Under the pieces are notes generated by a model. That model was not told where the DNA came from. It was given only the letters and a program-made list of their open reading frames with translations, and ran no database searches. A stretch of DNA of 6,994 nucleotides. It comes from JBCCZC01 sp039188505 (GTDB taxonomy: Bacteria > Pseudomonadota > Gammaproteobacteria > Xanthomonadales > SZUA-38). Location of the stretch: positions 1 through 6,994 of the forward strand of contig JBCCZC010000306.1 of assembly GCA_039188505.1 (NCBI GenBank). The letters run 5' to 3'. Numbering within the stretch: the stretch's first letter is position 1; each line of letters begins with the position of its first letter. A program made the translations under genes and the position numbers. Shown here piece after piece: positions 1-6,125 of the stretch.

Positions 1-1389
1 GCCCGTTCGATGCGTCAGGACGTGCCGGGCGGTGATCTGTTCGTAGCGCTCGTCGTGGGCGATTTCCTCGAACGGAAGCAGTTCGTGAAGCGGCTGGTCG
101 AGGTCGATCACGCCGCGTTCGGCGAGACGCAGGACGGCGAAGGCGAAAACGATCTTCGTGATTGATGCGGCCTCGAACACCGTGTCCGGCTCGACGGGAT
201 CGCCGGTGTAGGCGTTCCGGACGCCGTGGGTCTTCCGGTAGACGATCTCGCCGTCGTGGACAAGCGCCAGCGACACACCGGGGATGCTGAAGTAGTCCAT
301 GTACGCCTGAACGAACTCGTCGATCTCCTGCTCGCGCGCCGGCGCGTAGTCGAAAAGCACGCCCGTGTCCTGGTAGAGATCGGGCTGGGCGCGTGGCCGC
401 AGGACAAGCGGTTCAGCCTCTCCCCCCGACCCTGCCGCCACGGTGGCGCGCGCCGTTGCCGTCGCCTCGTCGACCACCTGGTGCGGGCCGAGCAGCATGC
501 CCCAGATCGGATAGGGATAGTCGATCGTGTACTCGCCCGGCGGCACGTCCACCTCGTAACGGCCGTCGTCGTCTCCGGCGACCTGGAACCACAGGCTGGG
601 GTTTCCTACGGATGTGAGCCTTGCGGCGGGGACGTCGGCCGGCATCTTCTCCAGGTCGTCGGCCCAGCGGGTCTGTCCGCGCAGCGTTGCGAGCTCACCA
701 CCCGTTTCTCGAAGCAGGACGTCACCGGCTCGTCCGGCCAGGCGGCTCTTGCCGAAGAACTGGCCCCAGTAGACGGAGCTAGGGTCACCTTCGTCGTTCT
801 CGTCAAGATCGCGCACCAGGACGTCGAAGCCGATTGTCATGCCGGCCTCGACGGGCCGCGCGGCCGCGACGCGGTACTCGTAGATGGTTCGATTGCCGCT
901 GCGGTCAATGGCGATCTCGGCGGTATCGAGCGAGGCCGCCGCAACCAGCGGATCCCAGGCGCCCTGTGTCCCGATAAGTTCGCGAAGATCGCCCGATGCG
1001 GCGTAGCCGATCGGCCCCGAGCCTCGCGGGGAGTGCGTGGCGTCGATGTAGATCGCGACGCCGTCTCCGTCGAGCCACCGGCGCTCGCCCGGCGGGGTAC
1101 GGTGCGAGTCGTCGACGATCTCGACGGCGACATAGATCTCATCACGGTCGGCGTTGAAGCCGATGCGAAACGAAGCGCTCAGGTCCTGCTCGTTTTCAGG
1201 CTCATTGCCGAAGTAGCGGACCTCGATCGGATGATGCTGGAGCGCGGCAGGCCACTCGGAGAGCTGTCCATCGACCGTGATGGGCGCCATCGCGCCTGCG
1301 TACCCGATTCGGCCGTTGTCCGCATGAGCGATTGCGCACGCCCCGATGGCCAAGGCGAGCAGTGCGGTCCTGGGGATTCTCTCGAACAT
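1..1389 (-). CDS. Exported CBM9-like/serine beta-lactamase-family hydrolase fusion (C-terminus off window)
   Basis: The frame is open from an ATG at 1389 to the window edge (463 codons, no stop), so the protein is cut at its C-terminus. GGAAGG at 1395-1400 is a good ribosome binding site 5 nt before the start. Residues 1-23 form a signal peptide (hydrophobic TALLALAIGACAIAHA). Cleavage could follow AHA (residue 23), or C18 could be a lipobox cysteine (IGAC). Residues about 36-228 resemble CBM9-like/DOMON sugar-binding domains, with the typical opening ITVDGQLSEWP and later WLDGDGVAIYIDA. Residues about 255-330 look like a small beta-sandwich linker (GRYEVDVPPGEYTID). From about 349 a beta-lactamase/PBP-like domain (Beta-lactamase, PF00144 type) begins: FSIPGVSLALVHDGEIVY, then the nucleophile motif S409-I-T-K412 and a helix with LAERGVIDLDQPL, ending in HVLTHRTG. 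The YxN and HxG-type motifs would lie off the left edge. Class C-like esterase, peptidase or beta-lactamase activity in the periplasm or at the surface is inferred from the family; the substrate is unknown. Confidence 0.9.
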   Translation of the reverse strand, partial: MFERIPRTALLALAIGACAIAHADNGRIGYAGAMAPITVDGQLSEWPAALQHHPIEVRYFGNEPENEQDLSASFRIGFNADRDEIYVAVEIVDDSHRTPPGERRWLDGDGVAIYIDATHSPRGSGPIGYAASGDLRELIGTQGAWDPLVAAASLDTAEIAIDRSGNRTIYEYRVAAARPVEAGMTIGFDVLVRDLDENDEGDPSSVYWGQFFGKSRLAGRAGDVLLRETGGELATLRGQTRWADDLEKMPADVPAARLTSVGNPSLWFQVAGDDDGRYEVDVPPGEYTIDYPYPIWGMLLGPHQVVDEATATARATVAAGSGGEAEPLVLRPRAQPDLYQDTGVLFDYAPAREQEIDEFVQAYMDYFSIPGVSLALVHDGEIVYRKTHGVRNAYTGDPVEPDTVFEAASITKIVFAFAVLRLAERGVIDLDQPLHELLPFEEIAHDERYEQITARHVLTHRTG

Positions 1390-1532
1390 CGTCACCTTCC
1401 ATGATTGCCTGACCCTGCGCTGCTGCGGACAGCGGCAGCTTTCGTCGGGCCTACTTGGCGAATGACCGCCCACGCGTAGCATCGAGCGGCGTTCTGTTGA
1501 CGCCAGCTCGTTGCCTGGGAAATCGATGATGC

Positions 1533-1550
1533 GCTCGTCCTCAGACGAGC
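1533..1550. repeat. Perfect 7-bp inverted repeat in the gap between the 122-aa gene and the serine hydrolase
   Basis: GCTCGTC-CTCA-GACGAGC forms a 7-bp stem with a 4-nt loop. It has no T-run on either side, so it is a poor intrinsic terminator. It lies 58 nt past the stop of the 122-aa gene and about 145 nt before the serine hydrolase start, so it could be a transcript-end hairpin or a regulator site. The rest of the 218-bp gap (1390-1607) shows no convincing gene and no clear promoter; a weaker GCTGC/GCAGC repeat occurs at 1422-1439. Confidence 0.4.
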
Positions 1551-1607
1551 CAGCGATGCCGATGGTTTAACCCGATTCAGGCCGGCCGTCTCCGAGAACA
1601 CACCGGC

Positions 1608-1976
1608 TCAGAAAATCTTGTTGCTCTCCCGACACTCGGCGCGATCCGGTCCCGCTACGACGATCTGGAGCAGCTTGCCGTGGTCAGCGTTGGTCACGCA
1701 GCCGCAATTCCCTTCCAGCACCTGGCCGTCGGCGAACCTCACCGCATATCGATAGGTCCCGTCGGCCTGCGAGGCGGCGTGGTAAATCGCGCTTTCCGTG
1801 CCCGGAGGCAACGCGCCGAAAGCGACGCGACTGGAGGGCAGCTGGATGATCACTTCATCGATGGTGGACCGACTGACATTGGCGACAACAATCTCGGGAG
1901 ACGCCAGCCGGTAGGCGACGACGGCGGCCGCCGAGAGTCCGACGAGGACGGCAAGCGCGATGAGTGATTTCTTCAT
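1608..1976 (-). CDS. Unrecognised 122-aa membrane-anchored or exported protein
   Basis: I do not recognise the family. The start is placed at the ATG ending at 1976 because it gives MKKSLIALAVLVGLSAAAVVAYRL-like membrane-targeting sequence and has GAGG with a 5-nt spacer. The same frame extends upstream to 2096, but that part is basic, of poor composition and would bury the signal. Residues 5-21 are a single hydrophobic segment (uncleaved anchor or signal peptide). The remainder, about 100 residues, is a likely periplasmic beta-rich domain, with strand-like stretches at about 28-50 and 74-90. It has a CGC cluster (C91, C93) in NCGCVTNADHG and a third cysteine at C115, so a disulfide or metal role is possible. 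It is divergent from the TonB-domain gene and lies upstream of, and on the same strand as, the serine hydrolase, 218 nt away, so cotranscription is uncertain. Confidence 0.75.
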   Translation of the reverse strand: MKKSLIALAVLVGLSAAAVVAYRLASPEIVVANVSRSTIDEVIIQLPSSRVAFGALPPGTESAIYHAASQADGTYRYAVRFADGQVLEGNCGCVTNADHGKLLQIVVAGPDRAECRESNKIF

Positions 1977-2047
1977 GGTGTCCTCAAACAGCAGGCTTGC
2001 TGGCTCCGATTCCTTTTTCTTTCCGGTCGGGTCCGGCCTCTCGCACC

Positions 2048-2078
2048 ATTGTGCCCGACCCGTTCGCCGGGTAGTCAA
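2048..2078 (-). promoter_or_regulatory. Weak candidate promoter for the 122-aa gene
   Basis: On the minus strand TTGACT (2073-2078) matches the sigma-70 -35 box at 5 of 6 bases and CACAAT (2048-2053) matches the -10 box at 4 of 6. The spacer is 19 nt, longer than the usual 16-18. It would start transcription about 65 nt before the 122-aa start codon. It lies in the 177-bp divergent gap (1977-2153). I found no equally good plus-strand promoter for the TonB-domain gene; that side holds only a small CCGTT-GGT-AACGG hairpin at 2110-2122. Confidence 0.3.
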
Positions 2079-2153
2079 GAAGACCTTAACCCCCATCCGC
2101 CCATCTGATCCGTTGGTAACGGGGAAGTCTCGAAAACGAAAGGGGAGTAACGC

Positions 2154-2927
2154 ATGAAAGCACCGATCATTGGCGCACTAGCGCTGCTGCTGGCAACGAC
2201 GGCCTTGGCCGGGAACGATGAGCAGGTCCGCGAGCCGGCCGGCAACCCGGTCTGGAAGAGCAAAAGCCAGTTCAAGGAAACGCAGCGGGGCTGGGATGAC
2301 ATCATCGCCGGCAATCTCGAGTCGGCAACCCGGCGCTTCGAGAAGGTCATGGACCGCACCAGCAGCCGGTACGAGTGGAGCCAGGCGGTTTTCGGACTCG
2401 CCCAGGTGGCGATCATCGACAAGGATCTCGACCGGGCGATCGAGCTCTACGAGAAAACCGTCCAGTACGACCGTCTGCCCAACAAGCCCCATTTCGAGAC
2501 GATTCTCCAGCTGGCAGAGCTCGAAACGTTGCAGGGAAGGCCCGACCAGGCGACCACCTGGCTCGACCGCTGGCGGCGCGAGAATGTGGACCCGGCGCCC
2601 GAGGACGTTGCGCGTGCCGATCGGCTCGAGGCCCGCATCAACGGCGAGGAGGTCGAGAGTGGGGCCGCCACTCAGGACCCCATGCCGCTCGTCCGGGTGG
2701 TGCCGAGGTATCCGCGCCAGGCGGCGATCCGGAACATCGAAGGTCAGGTCACCATCAAGGCTACGGTGGCCGAGGATGGTTCGGTCCAGCGCGCCGAAAT
2801 CGTCGCGGCGGAGCCGGAAGGTGTGTTCGATGATGCCGCGCTGGCCGCCATCGAGCGTTGGCAGTTCGAGACGTCCGATCGCGCGAAGACGGTAACCCAG
2901 GTCTTCGACTTCACCGTAAACGACTGA
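2154..2927 (+). CDS. Secreted TPR + TonB C-terminal-domain protein
   Basis: This 257-aa protein starts at an ATG preceded by GGGGAG with a 6-nt spacer. Residues 1-19 are a cleavable signal peptide (APIIGALALLLATTALA, cleavage ALA|G). Residues about 40-140 are helical repeats of tetratricopeptide type, for example WSQAVFGLAQVAIIDKDLD and RAIELYEKTVQYD, which usually bind partner proteins. Residues about 178-256 are a TonB C-terminal domain: P184-R-Y-P187, G197-Q-V-T, EDGSVQ (207-212), FDDAALAAIERWQFE (225-239). Classical TonB has an N-terminal inner-membrane anchor that contacts ExbB/ExbD and a proline-rich spacer; both are absent here, so this protein is probably a soluble periplasmic relative and not an energy transducer. 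Related TonB-C proteins with TPRs occur in Xanthomonadales and allied groups as orphan genes with unknown roles. It is divergent from the 122-aa gene and convergent with the PadR/PspC gene run. Confidence 0.9.
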   Translation: MKAPIIGALALLLATTALAGNDEQVREPAGNPVWKSKSQFKETQRGWDDIIAGNLESATRRFEKVMDRTSSRYEWSQAVFGLAQVAIIDKDLDRAIELYEKTVQYDRLPNKPHFETILQLAELETLQGRPDQATTWLDRWRRENVDPAPEDVARADRLEARINGEEVESGAATQDPMPLVRVVPRYPRQAAIRNIEGQVTIKATVAEDGSVQRAEIVAAEPEGVFDDAALAAIERWQFETSDRAKTVTQVFDFTVND

Positions 2928-2933
2928 CCAGGA

Positions 2934-2957
2934 AGGCGGGGCGTTGCTGCCCCGCCT
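2934..2957. terminator. GC-rich hairpin between convergent genes, likely terminator
   Basis: AGGCGGGGC-GTTGCT-GCCCCGCCT is a perfect 9-bp stem with a 6-nt loop. It starts 6 nt past the TonB-domain gene stop and ends 4 nt before the stop of the 88-aa membrane gene on the other strand. No run of T follows on either strand, so it is not a textbook intrinsic terminator, but its position between two convergent ends fits a shared, bidirectional stop. Confidence 0.6.
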
Positions 2958-2961
2958 GACC

Positions 2962-3228
2962 TCAGATCATGCCGGTCATCGCGAGCACGAGTGCGCCGAG
3001 GATGGCCAGGCCGAGGAGTTCGACGAAGAGTGCAACGTGCCACGGCGCCTGGTCTACGCCACCCAGGCGCTGAGTGGGATAGCGCCCGAGGGTGATCAGG
3101 CGCAGAAAACACCAGCCGATGGTCCAGCCGACATACTCGAAGCAGAGATCCCAGGCGAGGAACTTCAGGACCCGCAAGACGGCAAGGAAGAATCGGCCGA
3201 ACAGGCCATCAAGGAGTTCTTCGATCAC
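2962..3228 (-). CDS. Small 88-aa integral membrane protein (family not recognised)
   Basis: I place the start at the GTG at 3228, whose TG overlaps the TGA stop of the preceding gene (GTGA), giving translational coupling and an 88-aa product. Reading the same frame further upstream gives an arginine- and glycine-rich shadow of the neighbouring gene, so the longer version is rejected. The protein has hydrophobic stretches at about 10-27 (FGRFFLAVLRVLKFLAWD), 30-46 (FEYVGWTIGWCFLRLIT) and 65-87 (VALFVELLGLAILGALVLAMTGMI), so two or three membrane segments. The first helices carry aromatic and glycine residues, followed by a conserved-looking LGRYP (47-51). Similar small proteins with a G-W/LRLxTLGRYP-like core occur in gammaproteobacteria, but I know of no function. 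It is the last gene of the minus-strand run. Confidence 0.75.
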   Translation of the reverse strand: MIEELLDGLFGRFFLAVLRVLKFLAWDLCFEYVGWTIGWCFLRLITLGRYPTQRLGGVDQAPWHVALFVELLGLAILGALVLAMTGMI

Positions 3229-3605
3229 CGGGCGGCATTTCCCTGCTTCGCGGCCCGTCTCTCGGCGAACCCGTGAACGAAGGCGGCGCCGAGCCACGTC
3301 ACCAGTAGCAGAGCGATTCCCGCAGCCGCGGTCACGGGGCCGCGGTCGCCCCGAAGCGCGAGGTCGATGACAAGGGCCGCCTGCGGGGCGACCACGATTG
3401 CGGCGGCCTTGTAGGCGTGGCCGGTCTCCCGGAATCCCCAGACGTAGATCACCGTGCAGAGGACGACGTAGCTCAGGCCGACGACCGGCGGCAGCGTGAG
3501 CCGCGCCGTGTCGGTATCGGCGATCGGCTTGAAGAAGAAGGCCACGCCCAGCATCGTCAGGCCGAAGGCGACCAGAAACACGAGGCCGATCGATCTGCTG
3601 TTCAT
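3225..3605 (-). CDS. Hypothetical 126-aa four-helix membrane protein
   Basis: The protein has four hydrophobic segments: about 7-26 (GLVFLVAFGLTMLGVAFFF), 38-58 (PPVVGLSYVVLCTVIYVWG), 65-84 and 91-112 (VTAAAGIALLLVTWLGAAFV), ending in a basic tail (ERRAAKQGNAAR). The start ATG at 3605 has only a weak ribosome binding site (CGGTG), so translation may depend on the upstream gene, whose stop is 36 nt away. Its TGA stop overlaps the GTG start of the 88-aa membrane protein, so the two are probably made together and may form one complex. The topology with both ends in the cytoplasm is inferred. No catalytic motif is visible. A strongly hydrophobic composition with no shift from its neighbours makes it a convincing real gene. 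Confidence 0.85.
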   Translation of the reverse strand: MNSRSIGLVFLVAFGLTMLGVAFFFKPIADTDTARLTLPPVVGLSYVVLCTVIYVWGFRETGHAYKAAAIVVAPQAALVIDLALRGDRGPVTAAAGIALLLVTWLGAAFVHGFAERRAAKQGNAAR

Positions 3606-3641
3606 GCAGACACCGGGATCGCGGCGGCCCCGAACGCCGGC

Positions 3642-4100
3642 TCAGGCGGAAGGGGTTTCGGGTCGGGGGGAGCGTTCCAGAAAGTAGTGCGTTTCGTTCT
3701 CGCCAATGATCCTGAAGCCAAAGCGCGCATAGAGCGACCCCACTCGATTCCAACGCAGGTACTCCAGTCTGACCCAACGCCGGCTCCGATCACAATCGGT
3801 CAGCAGCGTCTTCAGCAGCTGGCTGCCGATGCCCTGGCCCCGGAATCCGTCCAGCAGATAGAACTCACCGAGCCGGCGCCAGCGCTCGTCGACATTCTCG
3901 AGGGAGATGGTTCCCACAGGCTCATCGGCGCGGAGGATCAGCGACCAGGGCTTTTCCGCCCAGCGTTGCGAGTGGACCTCTCGCTGGACCGCGTCGTCCC
4001 AGCCCCAACGCTCGGCAACGCAGGGTCCGAGGGCCTGCTTCTTCGCCTCGAAGGCAAACTCGTAGTCGTCCTTCGTGCATGGGCGCAGCGAGATCGTCAC
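3642..4100 (-). CDS. GNAT-family N-acetyltransferase
   Basis: This is a 152-aa GCN5-related acetyltransferase, transferring acetyl from acetyl-CoA to an amine. The start is taken as the GTG at 4100, because MTISLRPCTKDDYEFAFE is a typical GNAT N-terminus; AGG 6 nt upstream is a weak ribosome binding site and the previous gene stops 7 nt away. An upstream ATG at 4268 is in frame but would overlap the 87-aa gene with poor-composition sequence. The central strand (PVGTISLENV) precedes motif A, GEFYLLDGFRGQGIGSQLL, where R87-G-Q-G-I-G92 is the R/QxxGxG/A pyrophosphate loop of acetyl-CoA binding. Motif B is the C-terminal RVGSLYARFGFRIIGEN. The substrate (small molecule, peptide or protein N-terminus) cannot be told. 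It lies inside the minus-strand membrane-protein run, which makes protein or lipid-linked modification possible but unproven. Confidence 0.92.
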   Translation of the reverse strand: MTISLRPCTKDDYEFAFEAKKQALGPCVAERWGWDDAVQREVHSQRWAEKPWSLILRADEPVGTISLENVDERWRRLGEFYLLDGFRGQGIGSQLLKTLLTDCDRSRRWVRLEYLRWNRVGSLYARFGFRIIGENETHYFLERSPRPETPSA

Positions 4101-4107
4101 GGCTTGC

Positions 4108-4371
4108 CTAGACGCAGCCGCTAGTGGCCCGATCCGCGGGCGTTGGTGCTGCAGCGTCGATGGCCAGCCAGGGAAACGGCAGCGCCGGATCCAGGTGTAC
4201 GACCACCGACTCGGGCAGGGCGCGCGCGGTGTCCTGGTCGGCCATCGGCATGGCGAGGCAGCTTCCATCCGGCGATTCGAACCGCAGCGGACCGACGCTG
4301 CCGAAGTACTGCCAGGCGACGAAGGCGCAGGCGACGACGGTCGCCGCCAGGCGGGCGGATTGGCTACGCAT
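4108..4371 (-). CDS. Small 87-aa single-span membrane protein, family not recognised
   Basis: The start is the ATG at 4371, 8 nt after the TGA of the PspC-domain gene. Its ribosome binding site (TGAGGA) includes that stop codon, so coupling to the upstream gene is likely. An upstream start in the same frame (4638) would overlap the PspC gene and reads as arginine-rich shadow. Residues about 7-24 (RLAATVVACAFVAWQYFG) are a membrane anchor or signal peptide. The remaining 60 or so residues are acidic to neutral and contain SPDGSCLAMPMADQDTARALPESVVVHLDPALPFPW, with one internal cysteine (C38) and a terminal GCV. The function is unknown. The tight packing with the PspC gene suggests a small accessory or regulatory partner, by inference only. 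Confidence 0.7.
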   Translation of the reverse strand: MRSQSARLAATVVACAFVAWQYFGSVGPLRFESPDGSCLAMPMADQDTARALPESVVVHLDPALPFPWLAIDAAAPTPADRATSGCV

Positions 4372-4379
4372 GATGGTCC

Positions 4380-6125
4380 TCACAGGACTGCCGCTTCCGG
4401 TGCGGCTTTCACGAGCATGAGTTCGTCGAGATAGCCCTGGAACTCGCCGCGGACCCGGTACTCGACGCTGAGGCTGTCGACGATCGCATTCATCTCCTTG
4501 AGGTTGCTGGCGAAGATGCTGCGGTCGGGCAGGAGGAACTGGCGCAGCTCCTCGATGCGCTCGGCGTCGTCCAGGAAGGCGCGATCGAAGCGCGTGTTCT
4601 GGAGGACCGGCAGATCGATGTTGGTCGGGCAGCGCCACGACTCGCTGATGAAGAACTCCTCGCAGAACTTGTCCTCGAGGACATCGCGTTCGTTCCGGCT
4701 CAGCTTGTTGGCGTAGTCCTCGCCGTACTCGTGGAGGAATTCGCCCGTCGAGAGGTACGTGCTGGGCTCCCGGGTGCCGGACTGGAGTCGGTAGTAGTAG
4801 TCGCCGTCGTAGCGCGCGATTGCCAGCGGCAGGTCGCTGACGAGCGTCACGCCCTCGGGCACCTCGACGATGACCTCCACGCCCTGGGCACGGGCCAGCG
4901 TTCCCTCCGCCAGCTCGAAGAAGCGCCCGAGGACGAGGCGGTCCTCATCGAAGCTGAACAGGTAGTTTACCGCTCGCGCATTGGCCTCGGCGCTCTCGGG
5001 ATCGGAGCCGTAGGCGGAGTACTCGATCTTGAGGATGACCTCGTTGCCCGGGCGCGGAACAGATCGCACCTCGAAGCGCGCGGCCCGCGAGTAGTCTGCC
5101 TCGGGAAGCTGCTCCTGGAATGCCAGTAGCAGGCGGTCGCTGTTCAGCGCGAGCCGCTCCTCGACGCGCTCATGATGGTGGTCCGTCTGGCCGAGGTTGA
5201 GGAATACGATTGCGACGACGAGGAACACGGCCGGAATCACGGCACAGCGCTTCAGGACCGGGGCGATCTGAAAACGCGGCTGCTCGAGATAGACCTCGCG
5301 CACGAAGAGCGCGACGCCGAGTGTCAGCAGGTAGATGACGGACGCGGTGACGAGCCAAGAGATCGGCCAGGGGAAAATCGGCTGGTCGGAGGTCTCGTAG
5401 AGCCCGACCAGAAAGCCCAGGGCAACGAGGCCGACAGCGACGGCCAGCAGGTTCTTGCCGAGCGCCCGGTACGAGTTCTTCCGCTGGCGAAAGTGGCCGG
5501 TGGTGACGGCAACCAGGGCGCCGATGATGCTCACGGGTAGGAAGATGATGCGCTGCAGCGTCAGCAACGGGGACACGCGCGGTTCCGGCGGATTGGCGAT
5601 GCCCTTCGCCGTCTGGGCCTTGCCTTCCGCCGCGAGCGCGGCCTTCCGTGACTTTGGATCCTCGAGGGACAGCCAGAAGATGAGATAAAGCACCGCCCCC
5701 AGGCCGAAGACGAAGGCCAGCGCGACGAACAGCACCCGCAGGATGAACGCAGGGACGCCGAAGCGGCGCGCGAGGCCGGCGCAGACGCCACCGAGGATTT
5801 TGTTCTGCTTGTCCAGATAGCTGCGCCGTTCCGGCTTGGCTGCGGTGGCCTGGGCTTCCTTGTCCTCGTCTTGTCCGTCGATGAAACCGACCTGATCGAT
5901 GACCTGCTCGAGTTGAGCGGCTGAGATCGCCTTGCTCTCATCGCTGTTGAGGGCGTAGAACAACTCGGCCACGCGCAGCTCGATGTCCTGGAAGATCTCG
6001 TCTCCCCCCTCGACCGGTTCGAGCTGATCGCGCAGCTTGTCCATATAGGCCCGGAGTGCGGCGTAGGCCTCTTCGTCAATCCAGAAGACCTGAGCGGCAA
6101 GCTCGATGCTCACGACTTTGTTCAT
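4380..6125 (-). CDS. PspC-domain integral membrane protein with large periplasmic C-terminal domain
   Basis: The 581-aa protein starts at 6125 (AAGGA ribosome binding site). Its ATG overlaps the padR TGA (ATGA), so the two are translationally coupled. Residues 1-84 form a cytosolic domain, VSIELAAQVFWIDEEAYAAL, then GDEIFQDIELRVAELF, typical of the N-terminus of PspC-domain proteins paired with PadR in Bacteroidetes. The PspC domain follows at about 100-155 (RSYLDKQNKILGGVCAGLARRF, then the first membrane helix 128-153). Further membrane helices lie at about 190-209, 223-243, 255-277 and 293-311, giving five in all and a periplasmic C-terminus. Residues 312-581 are a beta-rich domain similar in place to the 'toast-rack'/LiaF-like domains of such proteins, with C488 and C499 11 residues apart that could form a disulfide. 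PspC homologues act in envelope-stress control in Enterobacteria; here, without pspA/B in view, a membrane-integrity sensor or effector role is inferred. Confidence 0.93.
   Translation of the reverse strand: MNKVVSIELAAQVFWIDEEAYAALRAYMDKLRDQLEPVEGGDEIFQDIELRVAELFYALNSDESKAISAAQLEQVIDQVGFIDGQDEDKEAQATAAKPERRSYLDKQNKILGGVCAGLARRFGVPAFILRVLFVALAFVFGLGAVLYLIFWLSLEDPKSRKAALAAEGKAQTAKGIANPPEPRVSPLLTLQRIIFLPVSIIGALVAVTTGHFRQRKNSYRALGKNLLAVAVGLVALGFLVGLYETSDQPIFPWPISWLVTASVIYLLTLGVALFVREVYLEQPRFQIAPVLKRCAVIPAVFLVVAIVFLNLGQTDHHHERVEERLALNSDRLLLAFQEQLPEADYSRAARFEVRSVPRPGNEVILKIEYSAYGSDPESAEANARAVNYLFSFDEDRLVLGRFFELAEGTLARAQGVEVIVEVPEGVTLVSDLPLAIARYDGDYYYRLQSGTREPSTYLSTGEFLHEYGEDYANKLSRNERDVLEDKFCEEFFISESWRCPTNIDLPVLQNTRFDRAFLDDAERIEELRQFLLPDRSIFASNLKEMNAIVDSLSVEYRVRGEFQGYLDELMLVKAAPEAAVL

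Noticed and set aside
226..1404. A 392-codon open frame on the plus strand
   Set aside because: It overlaps the clearly real serine hydrolase gene on the minus strand, has an arginine- and valine-heavy composition with no recognisable domain, and arises from the GC-rich codon bias of the opposite strand.
1392..1601. A 69-aa minus-strand open frame in the gap before the serine hydrolase
   Set aside because: No ribosome binding site or family resemblance, Ser/Ala/Arg-rich composition and overlap with the start of the real gene.
1977..2096. Longer start (2096) for the 122-aa protein
   Set aside because: It would hide the MKK membrane signal behind 40 basic residues, and the ATG at 1976 has its own good ribosome binding site.
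3229..3777. Upstream extension of the 88-aa membrane protein to 271 aa
   Set aside because: The extension is a shadow of the 126-aa gene in another frame, rich in Arg, Gly and Pro, while the GTG at 3228 in a GTGA overlap gives a clean start.
4101..4268. Upstream ATG (4268) for the GNAT protein
   Set aside because: It would overlap the 87-aa gene and add 56 residues of basic, proline-rich sequence not seen in GNAT proteins, whereas the GTG at 4100 starts exactly at the family's usual N-terminus.
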